A DNA stretch of 38,894 nt. Source: Chitinophaga pinensis (GTDB lineage: Bacteria > Bacteroidota > Bacteroidia > NS11-12g > UBA955). This document shows, piece by piece, positions 1-8,565 of this stretch; position 1 is the first letter of the stretch; each line of letters opens with the position of its first letter. The stretch spans positions 1 to 38,894 of the forward strand of contig CAMDAF010000024.1 in assembly GCA_945888525.1 (NCBI GenBank). The letters are read 5' to 3'. The notes under the pieces were generated by a model, which worked only from the letters and a program-made list of their open reading frames with translations, did not search any database and was not told the DNA's origin. A program made the position numbers and the translations under genes.

Positions 1-204
1 TTAAGAACTCGAACATATAAAGTTGGAATTGGAAGCCCTGTTGAATATTGGTTTAACAGCAAATTGAAAGATTGGGCTTTAGATACATTAAAGGATAATC
101 AACTTAAAAATGAAGCAGAATTAACATTGAAAAAAGATGGAAAATGGTCTTCTTTATTAGTTAGAGATTTATGGCAAAGCATTAATGTAGACTTGATAAA
201 ATGA
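1..204 (+). CDS. Asparagine synthase-like protein, C-terminal end (partial)
   Basis: An open frame runs from the window edge to a TGA at 202-204 and supplies the last 67 residues of a protein. The pattern KVGIGSPVEYWFNSKLKDW followed by a short helical tail resembles the C-terminus of glutamine-hydrolysing asparagine synthases of the AsnB type, which carry a K-x-G-x-x-x-P-x-x-x-W motif there. AsnB-like genes are common in O-antigen and capsule loci, where they amidate sugar acids or other acceptors. The stop overlaps the next start as ATGA (201-204), so the two genes are probably translationally coupled. The family call rests on a short segment. The ATP-binding and glutaminase domains lie outside the window. 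Confidence 0.55.
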   Translation, partial: LRTRTYKVGIGSPVEYWFNSKLKDWALDTLKDNQLKNEAELTLKKDGKWSSLLVRDLWQSINVDLIK

Positions 205-1406
205 AAAAAGTTGTTTATGTTTTTACTTCTGCATCACTTGTTTCAGGCTCAGTCCAAAAAAAAGTAATTAATCAGATACGTACACTCAATAGTTCAGGTT
301 GTATTTGTAAAGGCTTGTTTTTCACTACTGAAAATATAGAAAATACAAATCTTACTGAAGCAGATTTTATACAGGTTGAAAAAATTGAAGGTAGTTTATT
401 TAGAAGCAGCAAACAAAGAACAGCATATCATAAAGCAGTATTTGGTTACTTTCAGAAGTATACTGATTTTGATTTTATCTATTACCGATATCCAGGCGCC
501 CATAGATACTTGCTTTTATTAATGGAAAAATTAGGGAGAAAAGTGTTTTTTGAGCATATTACAGCTGAAACTAAAGAGATTAAATTATATAGATACGAAA
601 ACGAATTCAAATGGAATGTTTCTTCTATTTTAAGTTATCTGGAGTTTTATATATTACCTTTATTTCGAGAGTGGTATTATGGAGCTAAAATTAGAAAAAA
701 AGCTGCTTTTGGAATTTGTAATTCTGAGGATATTGCCACTTACGAAAAACAGATGGCAGGAGGAACTTATCCCACTCTAGTTGCTGGGGATGCAGTAAAC
801 GCCAACGATTACAAAATAAAAGCAAATAGCGAACTTGATGATGAATTTAGGATGGTATTTCTGAAAGGTGCTGCAACCCAAGCAGATTTTAATGGCATAG
901 ACAGACTTCTGAAAGGAATGGCAGCTTACAGAGGATCAACTAAATTAAAATTATATTTGAGAGGGGGGAATTTACTATCAGAAACTAGATTAGCTTCACA
1001 TCTAGGAATTAGCGGTTTAATTGATTTTGGAGGGCATATTAATAAAGAAAATGCAGATTTATTATTTGATTCTATACATCTTGGGATAGGTGCATTGGCA
1101 GTACATCGTAAAGGTTTGAAAAGTACAACCACGATAAAATCTCGAGAATATTTTGCTAGAGGTTTACCTTTTGTATTTGGTCACCATGATCCAGATCTTT
1201 CGGATTCTCCAGAAGCTTTGAGATTTTGTAAACAAATTCCAGCAAATGATGGCCCCATGGATTTAGAAGAGGTAATCAATTGGTATAATAATTTAAATTA
1301 CTCAAAAGAAATTGCAGACGAGATGCATGCGTTTTCATTAAAATATTTGGACTACAATGTTAAAATGCAGCGGCTGGTTTTTTTTAAAGAACATTTAAAT
1401 ATTTAA
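201..1406 (+). CDS. Glycosyltransferase, GT4-like
   Basis: This 401-residue protein has no signal peptide and probably works at the cytoplasmic face of the inner membrane, adding a sugar to the lipid-linked repeat unit. It has a GT-B layout. The N-terminal half starts with a strand and Ser/Gly loop (VVYVFTSASLVSGS) and contains the acceptor-side segment YYRYPGAHRYL. The C-terminal half has a nucleotide-sugar region ending in IKSREYFARGLPFVFG, a position where GT4 enzymes usually have a K-x-x-E-Y-x-x-x-G-x-P motif. The canonical E-x7-E pair is not obvious, so donor and linkage cannot be predicted. Its ATG overlaps the preceding stop. A 127-bp gap to the next gene shows no clear promoter. Confidence 0.75.
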   Translation: MKKVVYVFTSASLVSGSVQKKVINQIRTLNSSGCICKGLFFTTENIENTNLTEADFIQVEKIEGSLFRSSKQRTAYHKAVFGYFQKYTDFDFIYYRYPGAHRYLLLLMEKLGRKVFFEHITAETKEIKLYRYENEFKWNVSSILSYLEFYILPLFREWYYGAKIRKKAAFGICNSEDIATYEKQMAGGTYPTLVAGDAVNANDYKIKANSELDDEFRMVFLKGAATQADFNGIDRLLKGMAAYRGSTKLKLYLRGGNLLSETRLASHLGISGLIDFGGHINKENADLLFDSIHLGIGALAVHRKGLKSTTTIKSREYFARGLPFVFGHHDPDLSDSPEALRFCKQIPANDGPMDLEEVINWYNNLNYSKEIADEMHAFSLKYLDYNVKMQRLVFFKEHLNI

Positions 1407-1533
1407 CCTTCATAAAATTTTTAGAATTGTTTATTCAGTATGTTGCAAAGGAAAATAATTCCATTTCCAAATGAAAAGATATTTTGATTTACAGACAATT
1501 TACCTTCTAATTTAATAAAACCATATAAACCCT

Positions 1534-1935
1534 ATGACAAAATTAAATATTCCTTATATTATCAAATTTAAACGAAATGGCGATTCTTCAATGGGTTATA
1601 TTTCTATTGCAGAAGAGCAAAGCCAAATTCCATTTGAAATCAAGAGAATATTTTGGACGTATTATACGCCTGAGGAAGTTTTTCGTGGCAAACACGCACA
1701 CCACCTAACCGAAATGGTTTTAATTGCAGCAGCAGGAAGTATTTCCGTAAAAACAGAGTTAATTGATGGCAGTATCCAAGAGTTTGTTTTGGATAAGCCA
1801 GACAAAGGTTTGTTTATTCCAACAATGTGCTGGCATACGATGCAGTATAGCCACAATGCGGTTCAAATAGTAATAGCATCTAGTCTGTTTGATGAGAATG
1901 ATTATATACGTTCTTACGATCAATTTAAAACATAG
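1534..1935 (+). CDS. fdtA: dTDP-4-oxo-6-deoxy-D-glucose 3,4-ketoisomerase (FdtA/QdtA-like cupin)
   Basis: This 133-residue single-domain cupin belongs to the WxcM/FdtA family, which moves the keto group of dTDP-4-keto-6-deoxyglucose from C4 to C3 on the way to dTDP-Fuc3NAc or dTDP-Qui3NAc. Family marks visible are RGKHAHH at residues 51-57 (metal- and substrate-binding histidines), GLFIPTMCWH at 92-101 and the C-terminal DYIRSYDQF at 123-131. The length matches stand-alone FdtA and QdtA. An fdtC-like acetyltransferase remnant starts 5 bp downstream and the fdtB-like transaminase follows, which is the expected three-step set. Sequence alone does not separate FdtA (galacto product) from QdtA (gluco product). 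The rmlA and rmlB genes that make the substrate are not in this window. Confidence 0.85.
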   Translation: MTKLNIPYIIKFKRNGDSSMGYISIAEEQSQIPFEIKRIFWTYYTPEEVFRGKHAHHLTEMVLIAAAGSISVKTELIDGSIQEFVLDKPDKGLFIPTMCWHTMQYSHNAVQIVIASSLFDENDYIRSYDQFKT

Positions 1936-1940
1936 CAAGC

Positions 1941-2674
1941 ATGAAATTTAACAATAGAAATATTTTCATCAGCAAGAAAGCCCAAATTGGGAGCAATGTT
2001 AGGATTGGTGACAACACCACTATTTACGACAATGTTGTAATCGCAGATAATGTTATCATCTGCAATGATATTATTATTTGTGAGCCTGATAACGACTATT
2101 GCCATGTAGAGTATGAAAATCTCGCTACTACTATTAAATCAGATTCACTGATAAGAAGTCATGCAATTATTTATTCAGGAGTTGTCTTGGGTTAGGCGTT
2201 TTCGTGTGGACACCGCGTAAAATAAGAGAGAATAGTTTATTTGGTAAAAAGTGTAAAGTTGCTACCCTCTCTGATATTCAAGGGCATGTGTGTTTTGGCT
2301 CCTATTGCTGGTTACATTCTAATATGCACATTGCGCAAAATTATAAAATTGGAAATTTTGTTTTTATATTCTTATTTTGTTTTCACAAATGATTCTACTC
2401 CACCTTCAAATATTTTCAATGGCCCAACTTTTGGAGACCATTCTCAAATAGCTGTTGGTTCGGTAATGCTTCCTGGCACCAAATAGGAAAACATTGTTTG
2501 ATTGCCGCTAGTTTTACTGTAGGAAAAGAAATTGGCGACTACAAATTGGTTTTGGAAAGTCCTGGCAAAGAAGTTAAATATGTCAGAGAAATAGTTTCAA
2601 AGAAAACAGGCCTTTCTCATTATCCATGGCCATATAATTTTGAAAGAGGAATGCCATGGGAAGGAATTGCTTAA
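1941..2674 (+). pseudogene. fdtC: dTDP-3-amino-3,6-dideoxyhexose N-acetyltransferase (FdtC/WxcM-like), frameshifted
   Basis: A left-handed beta-helix (hexapeptide repeat) acetyltransferase of about 244 codons can be reconstructed only by changing frame several times. The first piece (1941-2195) has repeats such as IGSNVRIGDNTTI and ends at a TAG at 2193-2195. The reading continues in another frame with IRENSLFGKKCKVATLSDIQG, shifts again near 2370 to YFVFTNDSTPP, and meets a TAG at 2484-2486. It shifts a third time to IGKHCLIAASFTVGKE and ends at a TAA at 2672-2674. The piece between 2193 and 2225 may hold two further slips, because a GHR motif typical of the family reads in frame 0. Intact homologues acetylate the 3-amino group using acetyl-CoA. 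With this gene broken, the sugar may stay unacetylated or be completed by another enzyme. Clustered indels fit real decay, but assembly error cannot be excluded from sequence alone. Confidence 0.8.
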
Positions 2675-2694
2675 GATGATTGGGTAAATAAAAT

Positions 2695-3801
2695 ATGAAA
2701 ATAAAATACTTAGATTTAAAAATGATTAACCATGCTTCAAAGCATGAATTAATGGAAGCGTTTGAAAGTGTTCTTGATTCTGGGTGGTATATTCTTGGTA
2801 ATAAATTAGAACATTTTGAAAATCAATACGCTGCATATTCACAAACAAATTATTGTATAGGTGTAGCAAATGGTTTAGATGCATTGATTTTGTCCTTAAA
2901 AGCTTTGGACATAAAGACTGGAGATGAAGTAATAGTTCCTTCTAATACCTATATCGCCTCTTGGTTGGCGGTGTCTTATGTTGGCGCAAGGCCTATACCT
3001 GTAGAGCCAAATTGGGCAACATGTAATATTGACCCTTTACTTATTGAAAGTAAAATAACAGGAAGAACTAAAGCAATTATGCCGGTTAATTTGTATGGTC
3101 AAGCTGCTCAATTAAATCTTATTACTGAAATTGCTAAAAAACATGATTTGTTTGTAGTTGAAGATAATGCACAAGCCCAAGGGGCAGTGTGTAAAGGTAA
3201 AATAACTGGTAGTTGGGGCCATGTCAATGCGAGTAGTTTTTATCCAGGTAAAAATTTGGGTGCTCTAGGCGATGCCGGTGCCATTACAACCAATGACGAA
3301 AACTTGAATAATAAAGTTAGAATCATAAGAAATTACGGCTCTCAGAGAAAATATTTCAACGAGATAAAAGGCGTGAATTCTAGATTGGATGAATTACAAG
3401 CTGCTTTGCTTTCTGTTAAATTAAATGTATTGGATACACAAAACAGTCAAAGAATTGCACTAGCAGAAATCTACAATCAACATTTACAAAATGTAGGTGA
3501 CTTAACCTTGCCTACATTGGCAGACTCATGCACATCAGTTTACCATATTTATCAAGTACGAACTTCTAGACGGGATAAATTACAAAATTTTTTGACAGAC
3601 CATGGTATTGGAACCATAATACATTACCCTGTGCCCCCGCACTTGCAAGAGGCCTATACAGAACTTGCATATAAAAGTGGTGATTTTCCAATAGCAGAGA
3701 AAATTGCTGAACAAACATTAAGTTTACCTTTATATCCAGGAATGTTAGCAGAAGACGTTTACACTGTAATTGAAACGATAAAAAAATTCTTCAATGGCTA
3801 A
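2695..3801 (+). CDS. fdtB: dTDP-3-amino-3,6-dideoxyhexose transaminase (FdtB/QdtB-like, DegT/DnrJ/EryC1 family)
   Basis: This 368-residue PLP-dependent sugar aminotransferase is of normal length for the DegT/DnrJ/EryC1 family. It converts the 3-keto sugar made by the upstream isomerase into the 3-amino sugar, with glutamate as probable amino donor. Visible features are GVANGLDALILSLKAL (residues 56-71, cofactor-phosphate side), VVEDNAQAQGA (154-164, the Asp that contacts the pyridine nitrogen), and SFYPGKNLGALGDAGA (181-196), where K186 is the expected Schiff-base lysine. The VVEDNAQAQGA form is typical of the FdtB/QdtB branch. The frame is intact although the acetyltransferase gene just upstream is not. 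The end overlaps the next start by 8 bp. Confidence 0.88.
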   Translation: MKIKYLDLKMINHASKHELMEAFESVLDSGWYILGNKLEHFENQYAAYSQTNYCIGVANGLDALILSLKALDIKTGDEVIVPSNTYIASWLAVSYVGARPIPVEPNWATCNIDPLLIESKITGRTKAIMPVNLYGQAAQLNLITEIAKKHDLFVVEDNAQAQGAVCKGKITGSWGHVNASSFYPGKNLGALGDAGAITTNDENLNNKVRIIRNYGSQRKYFNEIKGVNSRLDELQAALLSVKLNVLDTQNSQRIALAEIYNQHLQNVGDLTLPTLADSCTSVYHIYQVRTSRRDKLQNFLTDHGIGTIIHYPVPPHLQEAYTELAYKSGDFPIAEKIAEQTLSLPLYPGMLAEDVYTVIETIKKFFNG

Positions 3802-4723
3802 ATTATCCATCATCATTCCTTGCTATTATAATGAGTTGAATATTGATTCAACTGCAAAAGAACTTATTGCAAATGAAACCAATTTTCCCGCTGGTACAAT
3901 TTTCGAGTACATTATGGTAGATGATGGTTCAAAAGACAATACCTTTATAGAATTGATGAAGTTTAAGAAATCATATTCAGATAGAGTAAAGATTGTAAAA
4001 TTATCTGGTAACTTTGGAAGCTACAATGCAATTTTGGCAGGTATGAAATATGCCACTGGAGATGCCAATGTTATTGTATCAGCCGACCTTCAAGATCCTG
4101 TTGAATTAATGCCTAAATTTTTCGAACATTGGCAAAAAGGGATAAAACTGGTTTTAGGAAATAGACAAGACAGAGATGATCCTTTCTTCTCAAAAATATT
4201 TGCACAAACCTTTCAATTTCTAATTAAGAAGTATGCTCTACCTACACTTCCAAAAGGAGGTTTTGATTATGTTTTATTTGATAAGCAATTGAAAGATCAA
4301 GTAGTAGAAATGGATGAAAGCAATTCTAATAGTCTTTATTTATTAACTTGGTTGAAATACGAATATATCAGTATTCCATATTCTAGAAAAAAAAGACAAG
4401 CAGGTAAAAGCAGATGGACAATATCTAAAAAAATTAAATTATTTGTTGACACGTTTGTGGCTTTTTCATTTCTTCCGATTAGAATAATTTCAGTTTCTGG
4501 TTTGTTTTTGGGTTTAGTTTCTATAGTTTACGCTTTATACATTATGTACAATAAAATAATAGGAAACATTAGTGTTGAAGGTTGGACAACTATGATGTTG
4601 GTGTTCCTATTTGTATCCTCGTTTCAAATGATTTCATTAGGTATTATTGGCGAATACGTATGGAGAACTTTAGATTCAAGTAGAAAGAGACCAAATTATG
4701 TTGTTGACGTAGTTATTGAATAA
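3794..4723 (+). CDS. Membrane-anchored GT2 glycosyltransferase (DPM1/ArnC/GtrB-like)
   Basis: This 309-residue GT2 enzyme has an N-terminal GT-A domain with LSIIIPCYYNE near the start, VDDGSKDNT at 42-50 and the metal-binding ADLQDP at 97-102. Two C-terminal hydrophobic segments (about 220-250 and 262-290) follow, the second ending near IGEYVWRT. This architecture is shared by dolichol/undecaprenyl phosphate sugar transferases and GtrB/ArnC proteins, which load a sugar onto a polyprenyl phosphate for use outside the membrane. It may supply a side-branch sugar or a modification, with the precise donor unknown. It overlaps the transaminase gene by 8 bp, so the dideoxy amino sugar is a plausible substrate, by context only. 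Confidence 0.82.
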   Translation: MAKLSIIIPCYYNELNIDSTAKELIANETNFPAGTIFEYIMVDDGSKDNTFIELMKFKKSYSDRVKIVKLSGNFGSYNAILAGMKYATGDANVIVSADLQDPVELMPKFFEHWQKGIKLVLGNRQDRDDPFFSKIFAQTFQFLIKKYALPTLPKGGFDYVLFDKQLKDQVVEMDESNSNSLYLLTWLKYEYISIPYSRKKRQAGKSRWTISKKIKLFVDTFVAFSFLPIRIISVSGLFLGLVSIVYALYIMYNKIIGNISVEGWTTMMLVFLFVSSFQMISLGIIGEYVWRTLDSSRKRPNYVVDVVIE

Positions 4724-4800
4724 TCAAATGTTTTAAATAGCACAAAGAAATAATACAATGTTTATAACACGCACATTATATTTGCTATTAATCAAATTGT

Positions 4801-5182
4801 TTGAATAATAAATTCCCAATCACTTTTCCTTTTTTAAATGCAGAGGAAATCAATACACTTTATTTATTAAATCCAAAAGGTTTCATTAAGAGTATACCTT
4901 ATTTTTTTCCCCTTAAGGAAATTAAATCTAATTTTGATTATATTAAAACCGATGCAGTACCAGTTAAGCTTAAAAGAAAATAGAATTATTTTTCTCCAAA
5001 ATACAAATTTTAAAAGAGAACAATTCAAAGTACAAATTCTGAAAATAATAAAATTAATGAAGACTATGAAAAATCCCAAATTTTTATATTGGAAGATGCA
5101 GTGATTTAAATTTCCAGAAAACAAAAAAGAATTTATTAAAGATACCGCTTTTGGTGAATTTATAATTTTTAGAAAAAAATAA
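4801..5182 (+). pseudogene. Decayed gene of unknown function
   Basis: The 459 bp between two intact glycosyltransferase genes hold remains of a coding sequence. One frame beginning at 4801 gives a plausible stretch (FPITFPFLNAEEINTLYLL and onward), then stops at 4981-4983 and about 30 bases further on. The same frame resumes with a reasonable segment ending FILEDAVI and stops at 5107-5109. After one frame change the sequence reads FPENKKEFIKDTAFGEFIIF and ends at a TAA at 5180-5182, directly before the next ATG. The last piece looks like the C-terminus of a small cytoplasmic enzyme, but I do not recognise the family. The stretch from 4724 to 4800 shows nothing convincing. Confidence 0.5.
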
Positions 5183-6397
5183 ATGAAGGATAGGATTTAC
5201 TATTTTGTGGATGATATTGATACCTCATTTGTATTGAATGATATTAGAAAGTTAGCATCGCATACCAAAGAACTGCTTATTTTATCGACAGAAGCAATAG
5301 AAAGAGAGCATTTACTACCAAGTAATGTTAGTATAATTGAAGAATTTATAGACTGGAAAAGATTCAAACCTTTGAATATTTTAGTGTCAAATTTTTTTAC
5401 AATTATTAGTATTTATATCAATGAGTGCTTGTTAAGCAGAAAGTTTATTAAGCCTAAGAGTACCATAGCACTTATATGTTCGAATATCCATAAAGCCAAA
5501 GAAGCTTTAAGAGCAATTGAAGACTTTTCCATTGTCAAGACTAAAAACAACCTTTTTCTTGCCTTCTGGTTTTACGATTGCATTTATTTGGCATTTCTCA
5601 AAAAATGGGGAAATGCAGAAGATGCAGTTTGCAGGGCACATGGAGGAGATTTATTCGAAGAAAGAAGTTCATTAAACGGTAAAGTATTGCTTAGAAATTT
5701 CCAATTAAAATATCTCAACCATGTTTTTTCCGTTTCTGAAACTGGCAGTATATACTTAAAACAGAAGTATCCAAACTATGCTCAAAAAATTAGTGTATCC
5801 TATTTGGGTTCTAAATTTCATATTGATACAAACCCATTTAGTAAAAATGAATTTGTATTAGTAAGTTGTGCTAAAATTAGAGATGTAAAAAGGATACATT
5901 TAATAGCAGAAGCTTTATTAGATATTGGCATTGTAATGAGTTGGTATCATTTAGGTGACGAAAATCTGGATGCCAAGAACGACCCTACTATTGACTTATA
6001 TAAACAAGCTGTTAGTAAACTAAGAAGCAAACAAAATATAAGATATATAAAAGCAGGTAATTTGAGTAATGAAGCACTCTTGAAATTTTACAAAGAACAG
6101 CCCATAAATTTATTTATCAGTGTTTCTGCGGCAGAAGGTATTCCTGTAAGTATGATGGAAGCAATTAGTTATGGCATTCCAATATTATCAACGGATGTAG
6201 GTGGATGTAAAGAAATTGTGAATCAAGAAACAGGCATGTTAATATTTCAAGATCCCAATCCGGAACTTATTAATAAAAAAATTCTTGAATTTAGAAATTC
6301 AGGTATGAATACTATTGAATTTCGAAAAAAAGTTAGAGAATATTGGGAACAACATTTTAATGAGGATATTAATTATGGTGATTTTATAAAAAAATAA
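5183..6397 (+). CDS. Glycosyltransferase, GT4 family
   Basis: This 404-residue retaining GT-B glycosyltransferase shows its C-terminal donor-binding domain clearly. FVLVSCAKIRDVKR lies near residues 228-241 (the usual G/S-R-x-x-x-x-K loop). SAAEGIPVSMMEAISYGIPI follows with a proper E-x7-E pair, and then a Gly-rich DVGGCKEIV. It probably adds one residue to the lipid-linked repeat unit. The gene starts immediately after the decayed gene and ends one base before the ATG of the NeuB-like synthase, so it is co-transcribed with the nonulosonate module. The donor sugar cannot be read from the sequence. Confidence 0.85.
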   Translation: MKDRIYYFVDDIDTSFVLNDIRKLASHTKELLILSTEAIEREHLLPSNVSIIEEFIDWKRFKPLNILVSNFFTIISIYINECLLSRKFIKPKSTIALICSNIHKAKEALRAIEDFSIVKTKNNLFLAFWFYDCIYLAFLKKWGNAEDAVCRAHGGDLFEERSSLNGKVLLRNFQLKYLNHVFSVSETGSIYLKQKYPNYAQKISVSYLGSKFHIDTNPFSKNEFVLVSCAKIRDVKRIHLIAEALLDIGIVMSWYHLGDENLDAKNDPTIDLYKQAVSKLRSKQNIRYIKAGNLSNEALLKFYKEQPINLFISVSAAEGIPVSMMEAISYGIPILSTDVGGCKEIVNQETGMLIFQDPNPELINKKILEFRNSGMNTIEFRKKVREYWEQHFNEDINYGDFIKK

Positions 6398-7408
6398 ATG
6401 AATAATCAAACAGAAATAATCGCTGAAATAGCGCAAGCCCATGATGGCAGTTTAGGCATTGCGCACTCGTATATCGATGCGCTCTATGGAATTGGAGTTG
6501 ATACCATAAAGTTTCAAATGCATATTGCCGAATATGAAAGCAGTGCTCATGAACAATTTAGAGTTAACTTTAGCTATGAGGACAAAACACGTTTTGATTA
6601 TTGGGATCGAATGGGTTTCACTTTTGAACAATGGCAAGGATTAAAGCAACATTGCGAGGATAAAGGATTTAATTTTTTGGCTTCCCCATTTTCGTTAAAA
6701 GCAGTAGAATGGATGGAGCAACTCGGTGTTGAACGGTATAAGATAGCTAGCGGTGAAACAGCAAATTTTTTAATGCTGGATCGTATTTGCAAAACAGGCC
6801 AATCTATTCTATTATCTAGTGGAATGAGCAGTTATTCTGAAATTCAAGAAACCATTGATTTTATTCAATCCCACAAGGGTAAATTTGAAGGCTTGTTTCA
6901 ATGCACAAGTGCTTATCCAACCCCACCGGAAAACTATGGTTTAAACGTTTTGAAAGAATTAAAAAATAAAACCAATGTTAAGGTAGGTTTGAGTGATCAC
7001 TCGGGAGAAATTTATGCACCATTGGCGGCAGTTGCCCTAGGAGCTGAAATGCTTGAAATGCACGTTGTGTTTGATAAGAAAATGTTTGGACCAGATGCTG
7101 CTTCATCATTAACAATTAATGACTTTATACAATTGTGCCAAGGCGTCAGAAAAATTGAAACTTGCTTAAACAACCCAATTGACAAAGATAATATTGATGC
7201 ATTTGAAGATATGAAAATCATGTTTGGTAAGTCGATAACATTATCAAAGGATTTAGAAAAAGGACATATAATTCAATTGGAAGATTTAGAAACTACCAAG
7301 CCGGGAGATAAGGGTATTTCAGCAAAAGTCTACCAATCAATTATTGGAAAAGTGCTTAATAAGAATTTATCAAAGCACACATTTATACAAAACAATGATT
7401 TAGAATGA
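6398..7408 (+). CDS. neuB: Nonulosonic acid synthase (NeuB/LegI/PseI family)
   Basis: The NeuB family condenses phosphoenolpyruvate with a six-carbon N-acetyl sugar (ManNAc or a 2,4-diacetamido sugar) to give a nine-carbon nonulosonic acid. This protein has 336 residues. A TIM barrel comes first, with AEIAQAHDGSLG near the start, IKFQMHIAEYES, FLASPFS, YKIASGE, LLSSGMSS and VGLSDHSGEIYAPLAAVALGA. A C-terminal SAF (antifreeze-like) domain occupies about 275-336. The form AEIAQAHDGSLG with a following FSYEDKTRFDYWDRM segment differs from classic sialic acid synthases (AEIGxNHNG), so the acceptor may not be plain ManNAc. The SAF loop reads TKPGDKGI where many homologues have RPGxGI. It starts right after the previous stop and overlaps neuC by 4 bp. 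Confidence 0.87.
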   Translation: MNNQTEIIAEIAQAHDGSLGIAHSYIDALYGIGVDTIKFQMHIAEYESSAHEQFRVNFSYEDKTRFDYWDRMGFTFEQWQGLKQHCEDKGFNFLASPFSLKAVEWMEQLGVERYKIASGETANFLMLDRICKTGQSILLSSGMSSYSEIQETIDFIQSHKGKFEGLFQCTSAYPTPPENYGLNVLKELKNKTNVKVGLSDHSGEIYAPLAAVALGAEMLEMHVVFDKKMFGPDAASSLTINDFIQLCQGVRKIETCLNNPIDKDNIDAFEDMKIMFGKSITLSKDLEKGHIIQLEDLETTKPGDKGISAKVYQSIIGKVLNKNLSKHTFIQNNDLE

Positions 7409-8562
7409 AAAAAAGGAAAATTTGTGTCATCATAACCGCTCGACCAAGTTACAGCAGGGTTAGGACTGCTTTATTGGCCATTAATGAGCAGCCAGAATTG
7501 GAATTACAATTGGTGGTTGCTGCCTCAGCTTTGTTAGACCGCTATGGTTCAACAATTAATTATATTGAAGCCGATGGTTTTAAAATTGCCGGAAAGGTAT
7601 TCATGGTTATTGAGGGATCTACCCTCACAAGTTCTGCCAAGACAACGGGCATAGGAATTATGGATTTGGCAACAACTTTCGATAATCTAAAGCCTGATAT
7701 GGTTTGTACAATTGGGGATAGATATGAAACAATGGCCACTGCAATTGCGGCAAGCTATATGAATATTCCTTTGGTGCACATACAAGGTGGTGAAGTAACG
7801 GGTAATATTGATGAGAAAGTTAGACATGCCATTACAAAATTATCTGACCTGCATTTAGTCTCTAATGATGATGCAAAGCAGAGGCTAATTAAAATGGGTG
7901 AGTATGAGGATAAAATTCACATTACTGGTTGTCCAAGTATAGATATCGCCAAACAGGTTTTAGACCATTCGAAATTGGATTTTGATCCTTGTCAAAAATA
8001 TGGTGGAGTGGGAAAATATATCGATACAAGTAAGGATTATCTAGTTGTGATGCAGCATCCGGTTACAACAGAATTTGAAATGGCAAAATCACAAACAGAG
8101 AGTTTAATTAAAGTAGTACATGAATTAAATATGCCTGTATTTTGGTTTTGGCCGAATCCAGATGCAGGTAGTGACGGAACAAGCAATGCATTGAGAACAC
8201 ATAGAGAAGAGAATCCTGACAACCAAATTCGTTTCTTTAAAAATTTAGAAGGCGCCGATTTTTTAAAATTGTTGTACCATTCAAAATGCTTAATCGGCAA
8301 CAGCAGTGTCGGTATTCGTGAATGTTCGTATTTGGGAATACCAGTTGTAAACATTGGCAGCAGACAAAATAGGCGTTTGAGGGGCAAGAATGTAATAGAT
8401 ACAGATTACAATCAAGAAAATTTAAGAGAAGCAATTCTCAAACAAGTTAAGCATGGGCATTACCCAATAGAAAATTTATATGGAGATGGCCATGCAGGAA
8501 TTGCAATTGCTAATGTGTTAGTTAATGCAGGAATAGAAATCAAAAAAGTAATTAGTTATTAA
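7405..8562 (+). CDS. neuC: UDP-sugar 2-epimerase, hydrolysing (NeuC/LegG-like)
   Basis: NeuC/LegG enzymes release UDP and invert C2 of UDP-GlcNAc or of UDP-2,4-diacetamido-trideoxyglucose, giving the substrate for the NeuB-like synthase. This protein is 385 residues, the family's normal length. Motifs are ITARPSYSR at 10-18, TIGDRYETMA at 102-111, PLVHIQGGEVTG at 122-133 and the conserved RHAITKLSDLH at 140-150. Further on are a WFWPNPDAG loop and the C-terminal GNSSVGIRE. ATGA overlap with neuB and a 3-bp gap to the amidotransferase make a coupled operon. The absence of LegB and LegC homologues in the window leans to a GlcNAc-derived substrate, but those enzymes could be encoded elsewhere. 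Confidence 0.88.
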   Translation: MKKRKICVIITARPSYSRVRTALLAINEQPELELQLVVAASALLDRYGSTINYIEADGFKIAGKVFMVIEGSTLTSSAKTTGIGIMDLATTFDNLKPDMVCTIGDRYETMATAIAASYMNIPLVHIQGGEVTGNIDEKVRHAITKLSDLHLVSNDDAKQRLIKMGEYEDKIHITGCPSIDIAKQVLDHSKLDFDPCQKYGGVGKYIDTSKDYLVVMQHPVTTEFEMAKSQTESLIKVVHELNMPVFWFWPNPDAGSDGTSNALRTHREENPDNQIRFFKNLEGADFLKLLYHSKCLIGNSSVGIRECSYLGIPVVNIGSRQNRRLRGKNVIDTDYNQENLREAILKQVKHGHYPIENLYGDGHAGIAIANVLVNAGIEIKKVISY

Positions 8563-8565
8563 AAT

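Noticed and set aside
1470-1490. TATTTTG upstream of fdtA as a -7 element
   Set aside because: It is one base short of TAnnTTTG and has no suitably spaced TTG.
8037-8387. Antisense ORF inside the neuC-like gene
   Set aside because: It is a shadow of a strongly recognisable gene, with no motif or start context of its own.
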